Shown here in pieces: positions 43,948-53,387 of a stretch of DNA of 64,000 nt. Under the pieces are notes generated by a model that saw only the letters and a list, made by a program, of their open reading frames with translations, searched no databases and was not told where the DNA came from. Within the stretch, counting starts at the first letter, position 1. Each line of letters opens with the position of its first letter. The stretch lies in assembly GCF_002157205.1 (NCBI RefSeq), contig NZ_CP021358.1, positions 1,798,001-1,862,000 of the forward strand, read 5' to 3'. This DNA is from Kushneria marisflavi. Its GTDB lineage: Bacteria > Pseudomonadota > Gammaproteobacteria > Pseudomonadales > Halomonadaceae. A program made the translations under genes and the position numbers.

Positions 43948-43998
43948 CCATAATGGCGGGGTTCTTTCCCAACCGATTACTCAGGGCGACCACGCTTC

Positions 43999-45207
43999 AT
44001 GGTATCCAGACTCCCCTCTCATCTTTCGCTGGCCGTGGTGCTGGCGATGACGGCCGCCATCGGCCCCTTCTCGCTTGACGCGTATCTGCCCGCCTTTCCT
44101 GCCATGGCCGAGTCGCTGGGCGTGTCCATCAGCGATGTCTCCCTGAGCGTGTCGATCTATATCTTCACCATGTCGATCGGCCAGCTCATAGGCGGACCGC
44201 TGTCCGATCAGCTCGGACGCCAGAAGATCATGTTTTCAGGGCTGATCCTCTACAGTGTGGCCAGCCTTCTGATATGGCAAAGCGAGCAGCTTGAAAGCGT
44301 GCTGGCCTTTCGTGCCCTGCAGGCCTTTGGGGCCGGCTGGACGCTGGTGTCGGTGCCGGCGCTGGTGCGCGATCGCGTTCAGGGCGTCGAGGCGGCGCGC
44401 CTGTTCAGCCTGATCGGTCTGATCATGGTGGTCGCGCCGGGGATCGCACCGACCGTGGGTGGGGCGTTGCTGAGCCTGGGTGGCTGGTCGTTCATTTTTC
44501 TGTTCCTGGCGCTTTACGCCCTGCTGGTCATTCCGCTGTTGAAAATGGTGGCGTTCAAGGAGGCCGGCAAGGCCCCCAAGGGGACACCGGGGCCGAAGGT
44601 CAATATCGTCAGGCGCTACGCCCAGGTGCTGGCCACTCGCCAGGCGCTGCCGTTTCTGTTCTGGCAGGCCGCGTCATTTTCGGTGCTGATGATCTTTGTG
44701 ACCCACGCCTCCTTCATCTATCAGACCCACTTTGGCGCCAATGAGCACACTTTCGGGCTGCTGTTTGGCGCCAATGTCATCGTCATGCTTGCCGCAAACC
44801 TGACCAACCGCTCGCTGCTGGAGCGCTTTGGCTCCCGACGCATTCTGCGCGGCGCGACCTGCATTCAGGCCGCAGCGATCGTTGTGCTGGTGATCGCCAG
44901 CGTCTTCGATGCAGGCCTGTATGTCTTTTTGCCGGCGATGATGGTGAGTATCGGCATGGTCGGCGCGATTGCACCCAACATTCAGGCCTCGTTTATCGAG
45001 TATTTCGGGGTCAACAGCGGCACGGCGGCGGCCCTGCTGGGCGCCTCCCAGTTCGGGATTGCCGGCGTTGTCAGCGCGCTCTCCTCACGCCTGCCGCCCT
45101 CGGTCACGGCGGTGGTGCTGGCGATGGCCGCCTGCTCGGCGGTGAGTCTTTGGATGCTGAGGCTGTCGCTGCGTCAGGAGCGCGCCGCGGCCCAAACCTC
45201 TGAATGA
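43999..45207 (+). CDS. MFS exporter, Bcr/CflA family
   Basis: 402 aa with 12 membrane segments. N-terminal GPFSLDAYLPAFPAMAESLG and motif A GGPLSDQLGRQKIM are typical of the Bcr/CflA drug-resistance family (DHA1). Known members export bicyclomycin, chloramphenicol or cysteine, and some work with siderophores. Its place before a siderophore-type ABC importer and behind a possible Fur box suggests export or re-export of an iron chelator. That is inference from position only. Confidence 0.88.
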   Translation: MVSRLPSHLSLAVVLAMTAAIGPFSLDAYLPAFPAMAESLGVSISDVSLSVSIYIFTMSIGQLIGGPLSDQLGRQKIMFSGLILYSVASLLIWQSEQLESVLAFRALQAFGAGWTLVSVPALVRDRVQGVEAARLFSLIGLIMVVAPGIAPTVGGALLSLGGWSFIFLFLALYALLVIPLLKMVAFKEAGKAPKGTPGPKVNIVRRYAQVLATRQALPFLFWQAASFSVLMIFVTHASFIYQTHFGANEHTFGLLFGANVIVMLAANLTNRSLLERFGSRRILRGATCIQAAAIVVLVIASVFDAGLYVFLPAMMVSIGMVGAIAPNIQASFIEYFGVNSGTAAALLGASQFGIAGVVSALSSRLPPSVTAVVLAMAACSAVSLWMLRLSLRQERAAAQTSE

Positions 45208-45307
45208 ATGACGCTGCATGCCCGGCTGAATCCTGTTCGCTTTTGTCGATGAGGTTCGTCGGGTATGTTCACGGCTTGATCCACTGCCTGTTGACCGGAC
45301 TTCCCTG

Positions 45308-46363
45308 ATGCCCCCTATCCTTCTGCGCCCTGCACTGCTCGCTCTGCTGGCCATGGCCCCCGTTGTTCAGGCCCATGCCACCGACACCGGGGGGCACTAT
45401 CCGCTCACGCTGGACAACTGCGGCACGCAGGTCACCATTGATGCCCCGCCACAACGGGCGGTCAGCATTGGCCAGAACACCACCGAAATCCTGCTGTCGC
45501 TGGGTCTGGCCGATCGCATGGCCGCCAGTGCCGTCTGGATCAGTGACGTGCCGGAGGCGTTGAAGGCGGCCAACGATCGCGTCCCGCGCCTTTCCAGCAC
45601 TATCCCGGGGTTTGAGAGCGTGCTGGGCCAGAAGCCCGACCTGGTGGCGGCGCAGTTTGAAATCGATGTCGGCCCCCAGGGGCGCATCGCCCGTCGCGAG
45701 CAGTTCACCTCGCTCGGCGTGCCGACCTATATCTCTCCTACCGACTGCGTCGGACGGGTATATGGCGGCAGCAGTAACGCGGATGGTGCCCGCACGCAGG
45801 CGTTTGACATGGCGCTGGTGTATCGCGAAATCGAGGAGCTTGCCGACATTTTCGACGTCTCCGAGCGGGGCAACGCCCTGGTCGAGACGCTGCGCGAGAG
45901 AGAGGCGCACGCCGTATCCAAAGCCGCCGGCATACCGAAGGACCTTTCCATGGTGTGGTGGTTTTCCAGTGCCCAGCTTTCGGGCGATGCCTGGGTGGCC
46001 GGAACGCTGGGCGCGCCGGGCTATATCATGAAGACACTGGGAGCACGCAATATCATCGACAGTCGTGACGAGTGGCCGGCGGTCAGCTGGGAGCGCATCG
46101 CCGCGCTGGACCCGGACGTGATCGTGCTGGGCGAGATGACGCGCCGCAACTTTCCGGCCGATGACATTAACCAAAAGATCGCGTTTCTCGAAAACGATCC
46201 GGTCACCCGCGAAATGAGTGCCGTGAAGCATCACCGCTTTATCGTGCTGGACGCTCAGGTCATGAACCCGACCCTGCGTACCGTGACGGGGCTTGAAACC
46301 GTGGCCGAAGGCTTGAGCGCGATGGGGCTGACCGAGTCGTCAGCACCAAAAGAGACCCCATGA
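45308..46363 (+). CDS. Periplasmic binding protein for iron-siderophore or cobalamin (FecB/BtuF type)
   Basis: 351 aa. A Sec signal peptide (LLRPALLALLAMAPVVQAHA, cleavage near residue 23) is followed by TLDNCGTQVTIDAPPQRAVSIGQNTTEILLSLGLADRM, split here as residues about 31-68, the class III binding-protein start. A late block DPDVIVLGEMT fits the family. No lipobox is seen, so it should be soluble in the periplasm. It feeds ligand to the following permease, with which it overlaps by 4 bp (ATGA). Confidence 0.88.
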   Translation: MPPILLRPALLALLAMAPVVQAHATDTGGHYPLTLDNCGTQVTIDAPPQRAVSIGQNTTEILLSLGLADRMAASAVWISDVPEALKAANDRVPRLSSTIPGFESVLGQKPDLVAAQFEIDVGPQGRIARREQFTSLGVPTYISPTDCVGRVYGGSSNADGARTQAFDMALVYREIEELADIFDVSERGNALVETLREREAHAVSKAAGIPKDLSMVWWFSSAQLSGDAWVAGTLGAPGYIMKTLGARNIIDSRDEWPAVSWERIAALDPDVIVLGEMTRRNFPADDINQKIAFLENDPVTREMSAVKHHRFIVLDAQVMNPTLRTVTGLETVAEGLSAMGLTESSAPKETP

Positions 46364-47403
46364 GTCCGCTGCCCGCTCATACCCGACATCGTCAGGGGCT
46401 GCATTTGGGATTGATCGTACTGGGCCTGGGGATACTGACGCTGTCCATGGCCCTGGCGATCTCGATCGGGGAGATTCATATCCCGCTGGCCACCACTTTC
46501 AAGGCGCTGGGCAACGCTCTGGGCGTGAGTGAGTACCCACTTGACCGCATCCATGAAAGCATCATCCGTGAGTACCGCCTGAGTCGGGCGCTGGTGGCAG
46601 CCTGCTGTGGCGCGGGCCTGGCCCTGTGCGGTGCGATCCTGCAGGCCCTGTTGCGCAATCCGCTGGCCGAGCCCTATGTACTGGGCATCTCGGCCGGCGC
46701 CTCCACCGGAGCGGTCTGCATCATGGTCCTTGGCGTGGGTGGCGGCGCGGTGGGTCTGTCACTGGGCGCCTTTCTCGGCGCACTGGGGGCCTTTGCGGTT
46801 GTGCTGGCACTTTCCCGCGGCGCCTCCACCAGCCCCAACCGCATCATCCTGGCAGGCGTTGCCGGGTCACAGCTATTTAATGCGCTTACGGCCTGGGTGA
46901 TCAGCACCTCGGCGAGCGCCGAACAGGTCCGCGGCATCATGTTCTGGCTGCTGGGCAACCTGGGCGGCGTTCGCTGGCCGGAGGTCACCCTGGCGCTGGC
47001 GGTAGTGCTGCCGGGTTTTGTGATCTGTCTGCTGTTTGCGCGGGCGCTGGACGCCTTTACCTTCGGCCAGGACGCCGCCGCCGCGCTTGGCATTCCGGTC
47101 GGGGCCGTGCGGCTGATCCTGTTTGCCGTAACGGCGCTCATGACTGCCACCATGGTCAGCATGGTCGGTGCCATCGGCTTTGTCGGTCTGGTGATCCCCC
47201 ACGCGGCGCGCTTTATCGTTGGCACGGCCCACGTGCGACTGCTGCCGGCCTCATTATTGATCGGCGCGATCTTCATGGTGCTGGCCGACATCGTATCGCG
47301 CGTTATCCTGCCGCATCAGAGCCTGCCCATTGGCGTGGTGACCGCACTGGTCGGCGCCCCGGTCTTTGCCCTGATCCTCTACCGCGCCAGACCGCCGTTA
47401 TGA
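46360..47403 (+). CDS. FecCD/BtuC-family ABC transporter permease
   Basis: 347 aa, about 10 membrane segments. Family blocks include YRLSRALVAACCGAGLALCG, LQALLRNPLAEPYVLGISAG, LGNLGGVRW and GAIGFVGLVIPHAAR. It forms the membrane channel for ferric siderophore, heme or vitamin B12 import. Its ATG overlaps the stop codon of the binding-protein gene. The cognate ATPase follows after 69 bp. Confidence 0.93.
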   Translation: MSPLPAHTRHRQGLHLGLIVLGLGILTLSMALAISIGEIHIPLATTFKALGNALGVSEYPLDRIHESIIREYRLSRALVAACCGAGLALCGAILQALLRNPLAEPYVLGISAGASTGAVCIMVLGVGGGAVGLSLGAFLGALGAFAVVLALSRGASTSPNRIILAGVAGSQLFNALTAWVISTSASAEQVRGIMFWLLGNLGGVRWPEVTLALAVVLPGFVICLLFARALDAFTFGQDAAAALGIPVGAVRLILFAVTALMTATMVSMVGAIGFVGLVIPHAARFIVGTAHVRLLPASLLIGAIFMVLADIVSRVILPHQSLPIGVVTALVGAPVFALILYRARPPL

Positions 47404-47472
47404 GCGAAGTGAAGACTTGCTTACCCGAGACCTGCTTACCCAGCACCACTCACTTGCCCGGAGAGGTATGAG

Positions 47473-48240
47473 ATGTCGATACAGGCCCATGGGGTAAGCT
47501 GGTCCACGGCTGGCCGTCTGATTGTCGATGACGTGAGCCTTTCGATCACACCGGATGACACCGTGGGCCTGCTTGGCCCCAACGGTTCGGGCAAGTCGTC
47601 GCTGCTGCGCCTGCTGTGTGGCCTGCGGCGTGCCAGCGAAGGGAGGATTACCTTTGATGATGCACCGATCGAGCAGCTGACCCGGCGGGACGTGTCTCGG
47701 CGTCTGGCGCTGGTCGAGCAAAATGCCACCACCGATGCCGACGTTACCGTGCTGGATGTGGTGCGCCTTGGACGCACGCCGTGGCGTTCGATGCTCAGCG
47801 GCTGGCGCGAAGAGGACAGCGCCGCCGTCGAGCAGGCCCTTGCGCAGGTGGGCATGAGTACACGACGCCATCAGAGCTGGCATACGCTTTCCGGGGGCGA
47901 GCGACAGCGCATCCACATCGCTCGTGCTCTGGCGCAGCGCCCGCAGGAGCTGTTGCTGGACGAGCCCACCAACCATCTGGATATCCAGCATCAGCTGGAC
48001 ATCCTCGCGCTGGTCCAGCGTCTTCCGGTCACCTGTGTCATGGCGCTGCACGATCTCAACCTCGCCGCCATGTTCTGCGATCAGCTGGTGCTATTAAAGG
48101 AAGGCCGTGTGGCTGCAGCCGGCACGCCGGAGTCAGTCCTCACTTCAGAGCGTATTCTTGACGTCTATGGCGTGCAGACCGTGATCGAGCGCTCACCGCA
48201 TCACGGCGGTGTACACGTGCACTATCTGCCCCGTCGATAG
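47473..48240 (+). CDS. ABC transporter ATPase for iron-siderophore/cobalamin (FecE type)
   Basis: 255 aa. Walker A GPNGSGKSSLL, signature LSGGERQRIHIARAL, Walker B ELLLDEPTNHLDIQ and the switch His in ALHDLNLAA. It powers the FecCD-type permease encoded upstream. An AGAGG site precedes ATG 47473. It is the last gene of the importer set and is convergent with the GntR gene, 19 bp apart. No outer-membrane receptor gene is seen in the window. Confidence 0.93.
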   Translation: MSIQAHGVSWSTAGRLIVDDVSLSITPDDTVGLLGPNGSGKSSLLRLLCGLRRASEGRITFDDAPIEQLTRRDVSRRLALVEQNATTDADVTVLDVVRLGRTPWRSMLSGWREEDSAAVEQALAQVGMSTRRHQSWHTLSGGERQRIHIARALAQRPQELLLDEPTNHLDIQHQLDILALVQRLPVTCVMALHDLNLAAMFCDQLVLLKEGRVAAAGTPESVLTSERILDVYGVQTVIERSPHHGGVHVHYLPRR

Positions 48241-48259
48241 ACGGCCGCCTCCGCGACGA

Positions 48260-48934
48260 TCAGACCATGTGCCTGACCCGCTGCCAGGCGTACCCCAGAT
48301 GCTCACCCAGCGCTGCCACCAGAGCCTCGGTGTTGCGCTGCTCAAGTGCGGTCATGATGTGCTCATGCTCATCCACTGCCGCGGCCCACTTGTCGGGGCC
48401 CGAGTGGCCGATAAAGCGAATGCGCTTGAGCTTTGACTGCAGGGAGGCATGCACCTGCATCAACGGCTCATTGTGGGAAAGCGCCACGATGGCCGTGTGA
48501 ATCTGCTGATTGGTCTTGTAATAGTCGAGTCGATTGCCCGCCTGATAGTAATCGACCATCTGATCGTGCAATTGACGTACCTCGGCCACCTCATCATCAG
48601 TGGCCCGCTCACAGGCCAGCCTTGCTGCCAGCTCCTCCAGCGAGCGAATCAGAATCAGCATGTCTTCAATATCGCGCGCTGAAAACTGACGTACCCGAGC
48701 GCCCCGCTGCGGCACCAGCTCGACCAGCCCTTCGCTGGCCAGAAAGCGCAGCGCCTCGCGCAACGGCGTACGTGACACCCCCAGCGTCTCGCACAGCGGA
48801 CCTTCATAAATGCGGGCGCCCTGCTCCAGCTCGCCTTCGATAATCATGTCGCGCAGGCGATTGGTAATCGCATCGTGCAGCGAATGCCGGGAAATGGCAC
48901 CGGCCGTGTCCCGAAGGTCCTGTGTCCTTGTCAT
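48260..48934 (-). CDS. GntR-family regulator (FCD subfamily) of the PdxA-Tct module
   Basis: 224 aa. Winged helix at about residues 18-80 (YEGPLCETLGVSRTPLREALRFLASEGLV), then the FCD domain with IRSLEELAARLA and VDEHEHIMTALEQRN, which provides metal ligands for small-acid sensing. It is divergent from pdxA2, and a 16-bp palindrome lies over the pdxA2 promoter region, so it is most likely the repressor of pdxA2-tctCBA. Confidence 0.9.
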   Translation of the reverse strand: MTRTQDLRDTAGAISRHSLHDAITNRLRDMIIEGELEQGARIYEGPLCETLGVSRTPLREALRFLASEGLVELVPQRGARVRQFSARDIEDMLILIRSLEELAARLACERATDDEVAEVRQLHDQMVDYYQAGNRLDYYKTNQQIHTAIVALSHNEPLMQVHASLQSKLKRIRFIGHSGPDKWAAAVDEHEHIMTALEQRNTEALVAALGEHLGYAWQRVRHMV

Positions 48935-49114
48935 GTCATGTCGTCCTCATGCCCGGGGTGGAGTCGATGGGGCCCGGGGCTTTTGTATAGCCTGGCAGTT
49001 CATCACGCCCGAATCTGCCCTCATATGCAGCGATGTGACACATCATTTCAGGCCTCGAAGGGAGAGACTCCAGGACTTATGGCCAGGGTCCGGAAGTGCA
49101 TTTTGGGACCAACG

Positions 49115-49131
49115 TATAATGTATACATTAT
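49115..49131 (+). promoter_or_regulatory. GntR operator overlapping the pdxA2 -10 box
   Basis: ATAATGTATACATTAT (49116-49131) is a perfect 16-bp palindrome with the TGTATACA core seen at many FCD-GntR operators. A perfect -10 TATAAT (49115-49120) overlaps it; the -35 is weak. Bound repressor would block RNA polymerase. It sits about 60 bp before the pdxA2 start. Confidence 0.65.
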
Positions 49132-49192
49132 GCATTAGGGCGCACTCTCATCGTCAAGCAGCATTTCCTGTTCGTGACCGGTGAGAGATGAC

Positions 49193-50230
49193 ATGACCCA
49201 CAATAGTTCCGCTTCTGCAGCAGACCGCCCCCTGATTGCCCTGGCCATGGGGGATCCTGCCGGTATCAGCCCGGAGCTGACGGCCCGTCTGGCCGTCGAC
49301 CCGCAGGTCAACGCCGCCGCCAGACTCGTGATCATCGGGGATCGACGCGTGTTCGATGAAGGCGCCCGCACCGCAGGGCTTTCCCCCGAACTGGTCGACA
49401 CCACCCTTGAGGCACTGAAGGCTGGCGCACCGGATCAGGTCGCCTTCGTGGATCTTGGCCACCTGTCGCTTGATGAGGTCGAGCAGGGCGTACCATCGCT
49501 GGCAGGCGGGACGTTCTGTTCACGCAACTTCAACGAAGCACTGGCACTGGCCGGAGACGGTCACGTCGATGCCGTCTGCTTTACGCCGTTCAACAAGCAG
49601 GCGATGCGCTACGCCAATCCTGACTACGACGATGAGATCCGGTTTGTCGCGCGCGCCATCGGCTTCAAGGGCAAGGCACGTGAATTCAATATTCTGGACA
49701 ACATCTGGAATGCACGAGTGACCTCACATATTCCGCTGTCGCAGGTCGCCGCCTCCCTCAACGAAAACTCCATCCTTGAAGAGATCGCCCTGACCCAGCA
49801 GTGCCTGACGCAGTCGGGTATCGAGACACCACGCATCGCTGTGGCAGGCCTTAATCCCCATGCCGGCGATGGCGGTAATTTCGGTCGGGAAGAGATCGAG
49901 ATCATTGAGCCGGCGGTCGCGAAGGCGCGTGACAGGGGCTGGGCCGTCGAGGGCCCCTTCCCGGCCGATACGGTCTTTTTGCGCGCCCCTCGAGAGGGCT
50001 ATCACGCGGTGCTGACCATGTATCACGACCAGGGTCAGATCGCGATGAAGCTGATGGGCTTTGACAGTGGCGTCACCATGCTGGGCGGTTTCCCCTTCCC
50101 GGTCTGTACGCCTGCCCATGGCACCGCTTATGACATCGCAGGACAGGGGATCGCCGATATTGGCGCTTCACGTCAGGCCCTGCTGCTGGCAGCAAGGATG
50201 GCCGCTCGCCTGCAGCATGCCGCGGCCTGA
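49193..50230 (+). CDS. pdxA2: PdxA-family 4-phospho-(hydroxy)threonate-type dehydrogenase (PdxA2)
   Basis: 345 aa from ATG 49193 with GTGAGAG upstream. PdxA features: IALAMGDPAGISPEL, FTPFNKQAM, the zinc-ligand segments SHIPLSQV, NPHAGDGG and YHDQGQIAMK, and GGFPFPVCTPAHGTAYDIAGQG. The biosynthetic PdxA acts in vitamin B6 synthesis, while PdxA2 oxidises 4-phospho-D-threonate or -erythronate, and relatives dehydrogenate terephthalate dihydrodiol. Clustering with a GntR regulator and a Tct importer points to a catabolic form. The DUF1537 kinase usually next to PdxA2 is absent here. Confidence 0.87.
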   Translation: MTHNSSASAADRPLIALAMGDPAGISPELTARLAVDPQVNAAARLVIIGDRRVFDEGARTAGLSPELVDTTLEALKAGAPDQVAFVDLGHLSLDEVEQGVPSLAGGTFCSRNFNEALALAGDGHVDAVCFTPFNKQAMRYANPDYDDEIRFVARAIGFKGKAREFNILDNIWNARVTSHIPLSQVAASLNENSILEEIALTQQCLTQSGIETPRIAVAGLNPHAGDGGNFGREEIEIIEPAVAKARDRGWAVEGPFPADTVFLRAPREGYHAVLTMYHDQGQIAMKLMGFDSGVTMLGGFPFPVCTPAHGTAYDIAGQGIADIGASRQALLLAARMAARLQHAAA

Positions 50231-50320
50231 GCCGGGCATTTAAACCTCGTGTCCGCCTGACGAGACAGTGACTGACCAGGCGACGCGTTAAAACGCAGTG
50301 ACGCTAATCGGGAGAATCAC

Positions 50321-51271
50321 ATGAAAATTTCCGTACTGGCGGCCGGCCTGGTCGCACTGGGTCTGTCCGCACAGGGACAGGCTGCCGAATTCCCCAGCAA
50401 GACTATCGAAGTGGTCACTCACTCCGGCGCCGGTGGCGGCACGGACCTGACCGCACGCGCCATGGTCCGTGCCGTCGAGCCACTCATGGGGGCCGACATG
50501 ATCGTGGTCAATCGCCCGGGCGGTGCCGGGATTGTCTCGCTGAAGTATCTCGCCGATCGTCCCAGCGATGGCTACACGCTGCTGACCTGGACCACCGGGC
50601 ATGCCGTACAGCAGGCCAAGAACGGGGCAACCTCGGCCGAAGGGCTGATCCCGATCGCCCGCGCCACCAATGATCCGCAGGTACTGATGACCGCCTGTGG
50701 CAAATTCGATGATGCACAGGCCTTTATCGATGCCCAGAAGGATAAGCCACTGCGCTACGGCGTCACGCATGTGGCCAATATCGATGACGTGTCGGCCTTC
50801 ATGTTTGGCAGGGCAGCCGGCATCCAGCAGCCACAGATCGTGCCGTTTGAAGGCGGGGGCGATCTCGAAACCAACCTGATCGGCGGCAACGTCGATGTGG
50901 CGGTGCTCAATTACGGAGAAGCCGCCGCGCAGATCGACGCCGGGAAAATCTGTCCGATGATCGTCATGGCCGACACGCGCCTGGCAAGCGCGCCGGATGT
51001 GGAAACCACAGCCGACCTGGGGATTGATGCCGACTATTCCACCGTACGCGGATTTGCCGTGGCCGAAGGCACCCCGCCCGAAGTGGTGGACAAGCTGCGG
51101 GCCACGCTGATGGAAGGCATGCAGGGCGAGCAGTTCGGCAATTTCCTGACCTCGGCCATGGGGCTGAGCCCGGAGACCTCCGTCGCCGATTACGAGGTCT
51201 GGGGCGAGCAGATGAATGCGGCGGTAAAGAACATGAATGCCGCACTTGTCGAGCTGGGCTATATCGAATAA
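50321..51271 (+). CDS. tctC: Tripartite tricarboxylate transporter binding protein (TctC/Bug family)
   Basis: 316 aa. Signal peptide MKISVLAAGLVALGLSAQGQ with cleavage after AA near residue 22. The mature start FPSKTIEVVTHSGAGGGTD and VVNRPGGAGIVSLKYLADRPSDGYTLL (residues about 65-91) are Bug-family blocks. It captures a carboxylated substrate in the periplasm for the TctA/TctB membrane pair. It lies 90 bp after pdxA2 in the same direction and is likely in the same operon. Confidence 0.92.
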   Translation: MKISVLAAGLVALGLSAQGQAAEFPSKTIEVVTHSGAGGGTDLTARAMVRAVEPLMGADMIVVNRPGGAGIVSLKYLADRPSDGYTLLTWTTGHAVQQAKNGATSAEGLIPIARATNDPQVLMTACGKFDDAQAFIDAQKDKPLRYGVTHVANIDDVSAFMFGRAAGIQQPQIVPFEGGGDLETNLIGGNVDVAVLNYGEAAAQIDAGKICPMIVMADTRLASAPDVETTADLGIDADYSTVRGFAVAEGTPPEVVDKLRATLMEGMQGEQFGNFLTSAMGLSPETSVADYEVWGEQMNAAVKNMNAALVELGYIE

Positions 51272-51356
51272 CCCTTTGATCGACGCTGGCACGACCGGTC
51301 CGTCGGTCGTGCCTGACAACCGATCAAAGCCCTTCTCCATCGACCGGGGCCATTTC

Positions 51357-51830
51357 ATGCAACCTTCTCGCCTTGTTCGTCATTCGGGGCCGCTACTGGC
51401 GGCGGGACTGCTCGCCATCCTGGCCTTTGTACAGACCTATACCTTCAAGTCGGTGCCGGCCATTCTGGCCCGTGGCCTTCAGCCGGCCACCTTTCCGCGT
51501 CTGGTGACGGGGCTGATTCTGATCCTTGCCGTCATCGCCTTTATCCACGACCTCAGAAAACCGCCGGCACCGGGGGAAGCCCTGCCGAAAGTACTGTTTT
51601 CCACCACGCTGCTTTTGGTGATTTTCTCGGCGCTGCTCGCCTCGAACCTGTTTTTGATCGCGCTGATCACGGTCACGGTGGGCACGGCCCTGTTATGGGG
51701 AGAGCGGCGCGTGCTGGTACTGACGGCGCTGGCCCTGGCACCGGTCATTGCGATTGTGCTGTTTGATATCGGCCTTGAAGTCAGATTTCCACGCAGCCCG
51801 CTTTTGAACCTCTACTACGAATGGCGCTGA
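51357..51830 (+). CDS. tctB: Tripartite tricarboxylate transporter small membrane subunit (TctB)
   Basis: 157 aa from ATG 51357, with a GGGG stretch upstream; a longer frame overlaps tctC and is less likely. Four membrane segments, with the typical G-L-x-P-x-x-F-P-R turn (RGLQPATFPRLV) after the first. TctB assists the large TctA subunit. It ends 4 bp before tctA. Confidence 0.88.
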   Translation: MQPSRLVRHSGPLLAAGLLAILAFVQTYTFKSVPAILARGLQPATFPRLVTGLILILAVIAFIHDLRKPPAPGEALPKVLFSTTLLLVIFSALLASNLFLIALITVTVGTALLWGERRVLVLTALALAPVIAIVLFDIGLEVRFPRSPLLNLYYEWR

Positions 51831-51834
51831 TACC

Positions 51835-53349
51835 ATGACTGATCTTCTGATGTCCGGGCTTTCCGCCCTTGCCGATCCGTCACTTCTGCTGCTGATTGTC
51901 ATCACAACCCTGGCAGGCACCATCATTGGCGTACTACCGGGGCTGAGCGGCACGACGGGCGCGGCGCTGGCCCTGCCCTTTACGCTGACCATGGACCCGG
52001 TATCGGCGGTCGTGGTGCTGGCGACGATCTATGGCTCCTCAACGTTTGCCGGCTGTATCACGGCAATTCTGATCAATACGCCCGGCACCTCGGCCTCGGC
52101 CACGACCTGCCTGGACGGCTACCCGCTGGCCAAGAAGGGTGAAGCCGGCCGAGCCATCGGGATTGCCACCCTGTCGTCCTGCTTTGGCGGCGTGGTCAGC
52201 GTGATCTTTCTGCTGTTTGCCGCCCCCATGCTGGCCGGCATTGCCTATGAGTTCGGCCCGCCGGAATATTTCGCGCTGGCCATCTTTGGTCTGTCGATGC
52301 TGGCCACCATTGGCGGAGGATCGGCGGCCAAAAACCTGATTGCCGGCGCCTTTGGGGTGCTGCTGTCGACCGTCGGGGTGCACATGATGACCGGCACCGA
52401 GCGCTATACCTTTGGCTCCAGCGCGCTGTATGACGGCATCGGCTTTGTACCGGTCATGATCGGGCTTTTCGGTATTGCCGAGTTTCTGAGGCAGTCGACC
52501 GAACTGGGGCTCAAGCGGGAAGTGCTGGGCATGAAGGCTGCAAGACTGCCGACATGGGCCGACATTCGCCAGATCAGGAATACCGTGCTGCGCGCCACCG
52601 GCATCGGAACCTTTATCGGCGTGCTGCCAGCCGAAGGCGCCACCATCGCCTCGATGATCAGCTACAACGAGGCGCGCCGCACCTCAAAAAACCAGGACAC
52701 CTTTGGCAAGGGCGCCATCGAGGGCATTGCGGCCTCGGAAGCGGCCAACAACTCGGCGGTCGGCGGCTCACTGGTGCCGACCCTGGCTCTGGGTATTCCG
52801 GGCAGCCCCACCGCAGCCATCATTCTGGCAGGGCTTCTGGCGCAGGGCGTCCAGCCGGGGCCGACACTTTTCAACGAGCAGAGCAATCTGCTCAGTGCGC
52901 TGTTTGCTGCGCTGCTGGTGGGCAATCTGCTGTTTCTGGTCATCGGACTTGGTGGCGCCCGATTCTATGCGCGCATCACGCAGATCCCGGTGCCGGTGCT
53001 CTGGCCGCTGGTCTTTTTGTTCTCGGTCATCGGGGCCTACGCCATACGACAGTCGGTATTTGATGTTTATGTGGCCATCGCCTTCGGTGCCATCGGCTTT
53101 TTAATGCAGCGTTACGGGTTCTCGGTGGTATCACTGGCCATCGGTCTGGTACTGGGCGTCATGGTCGAGCAGCGTCTGGGACAGAGCGTGGCCATGTACA
53201 ACGGCAATTGGCTTTTGATGTTTACCCGCCCGATCGCGCTGGTGTTTTTTGCCCTGACCCTGCTGTCACTGTTCGGCCCGATGGTGGCCCGATGGCGCCA
53301 AAAAAGAAGGGGCGCGCATGCTGGCGTCGAGAGGCCGGCACGATCCTGA
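51835..53349 (+). CDS. tctA: Tripartite tricarboxylate transporter large membrane subunit (TctA)
   Basis: 504 aa, about 11-12 membrane segments. Family blocks: GVLPGLSGTTGAALALP, AGCITAILINTPGTSASATT, GVLPAEGATIASMISYNEAR and NNSAVGGSLVPTLALGIPGSP. It is the main sodium- or proton-driven permease for a di- or tricarboxylate or aromatic acid. It closes the GntR-controlled module and is followed by a good terminator. Confidence 0.95.
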   Translation: MTDLLMSGLSALADPSLLLLIVITTLAGTIIGVLPGLSGTTGAALALPFTLTMDPVSAVVVLATIYGSSTFAGCITAILINTPGTSASATTCLDGYPLAKKGEAGRAIGIATLSSCFGGVVSVIFLLFAAPMLAGIAYEFGPPEYFALAIFGLSMLATIGGGSAAKNLIAGAFGVLLSTVGVHMMTGTERYTFGSSALYDGIGFVPVMIGLFGIAEFLRQSTELGLKREVLGMKAARLPTWADIRQIRNTVLRATGIGTFIGVLPAEGATIASMISYNEARRTSKNQDTFGKGAIEGIAASEAANNSAVGGSLVPTLALGIPGSPTAAIILAGLLAQGVQPGPTLFNEQSNLLSALFAALLVGNLLFLVIGLGGARFYARITQIPVPVLWPLVFLFSVIGAYAIRQSVFDVYVAIAFGAIGFLMQRYGFSVVSLAIGLVLGVMVEQRLGQSVAMYNGNWLLMFTRPIALVFFALTLLSLFGPMVARWRQKRRGAHAGVERPARS

Positions 53350-53387
53350 GCCCTGCCCGCTAACGGGCCATCTCATTTCCCCGCTTT

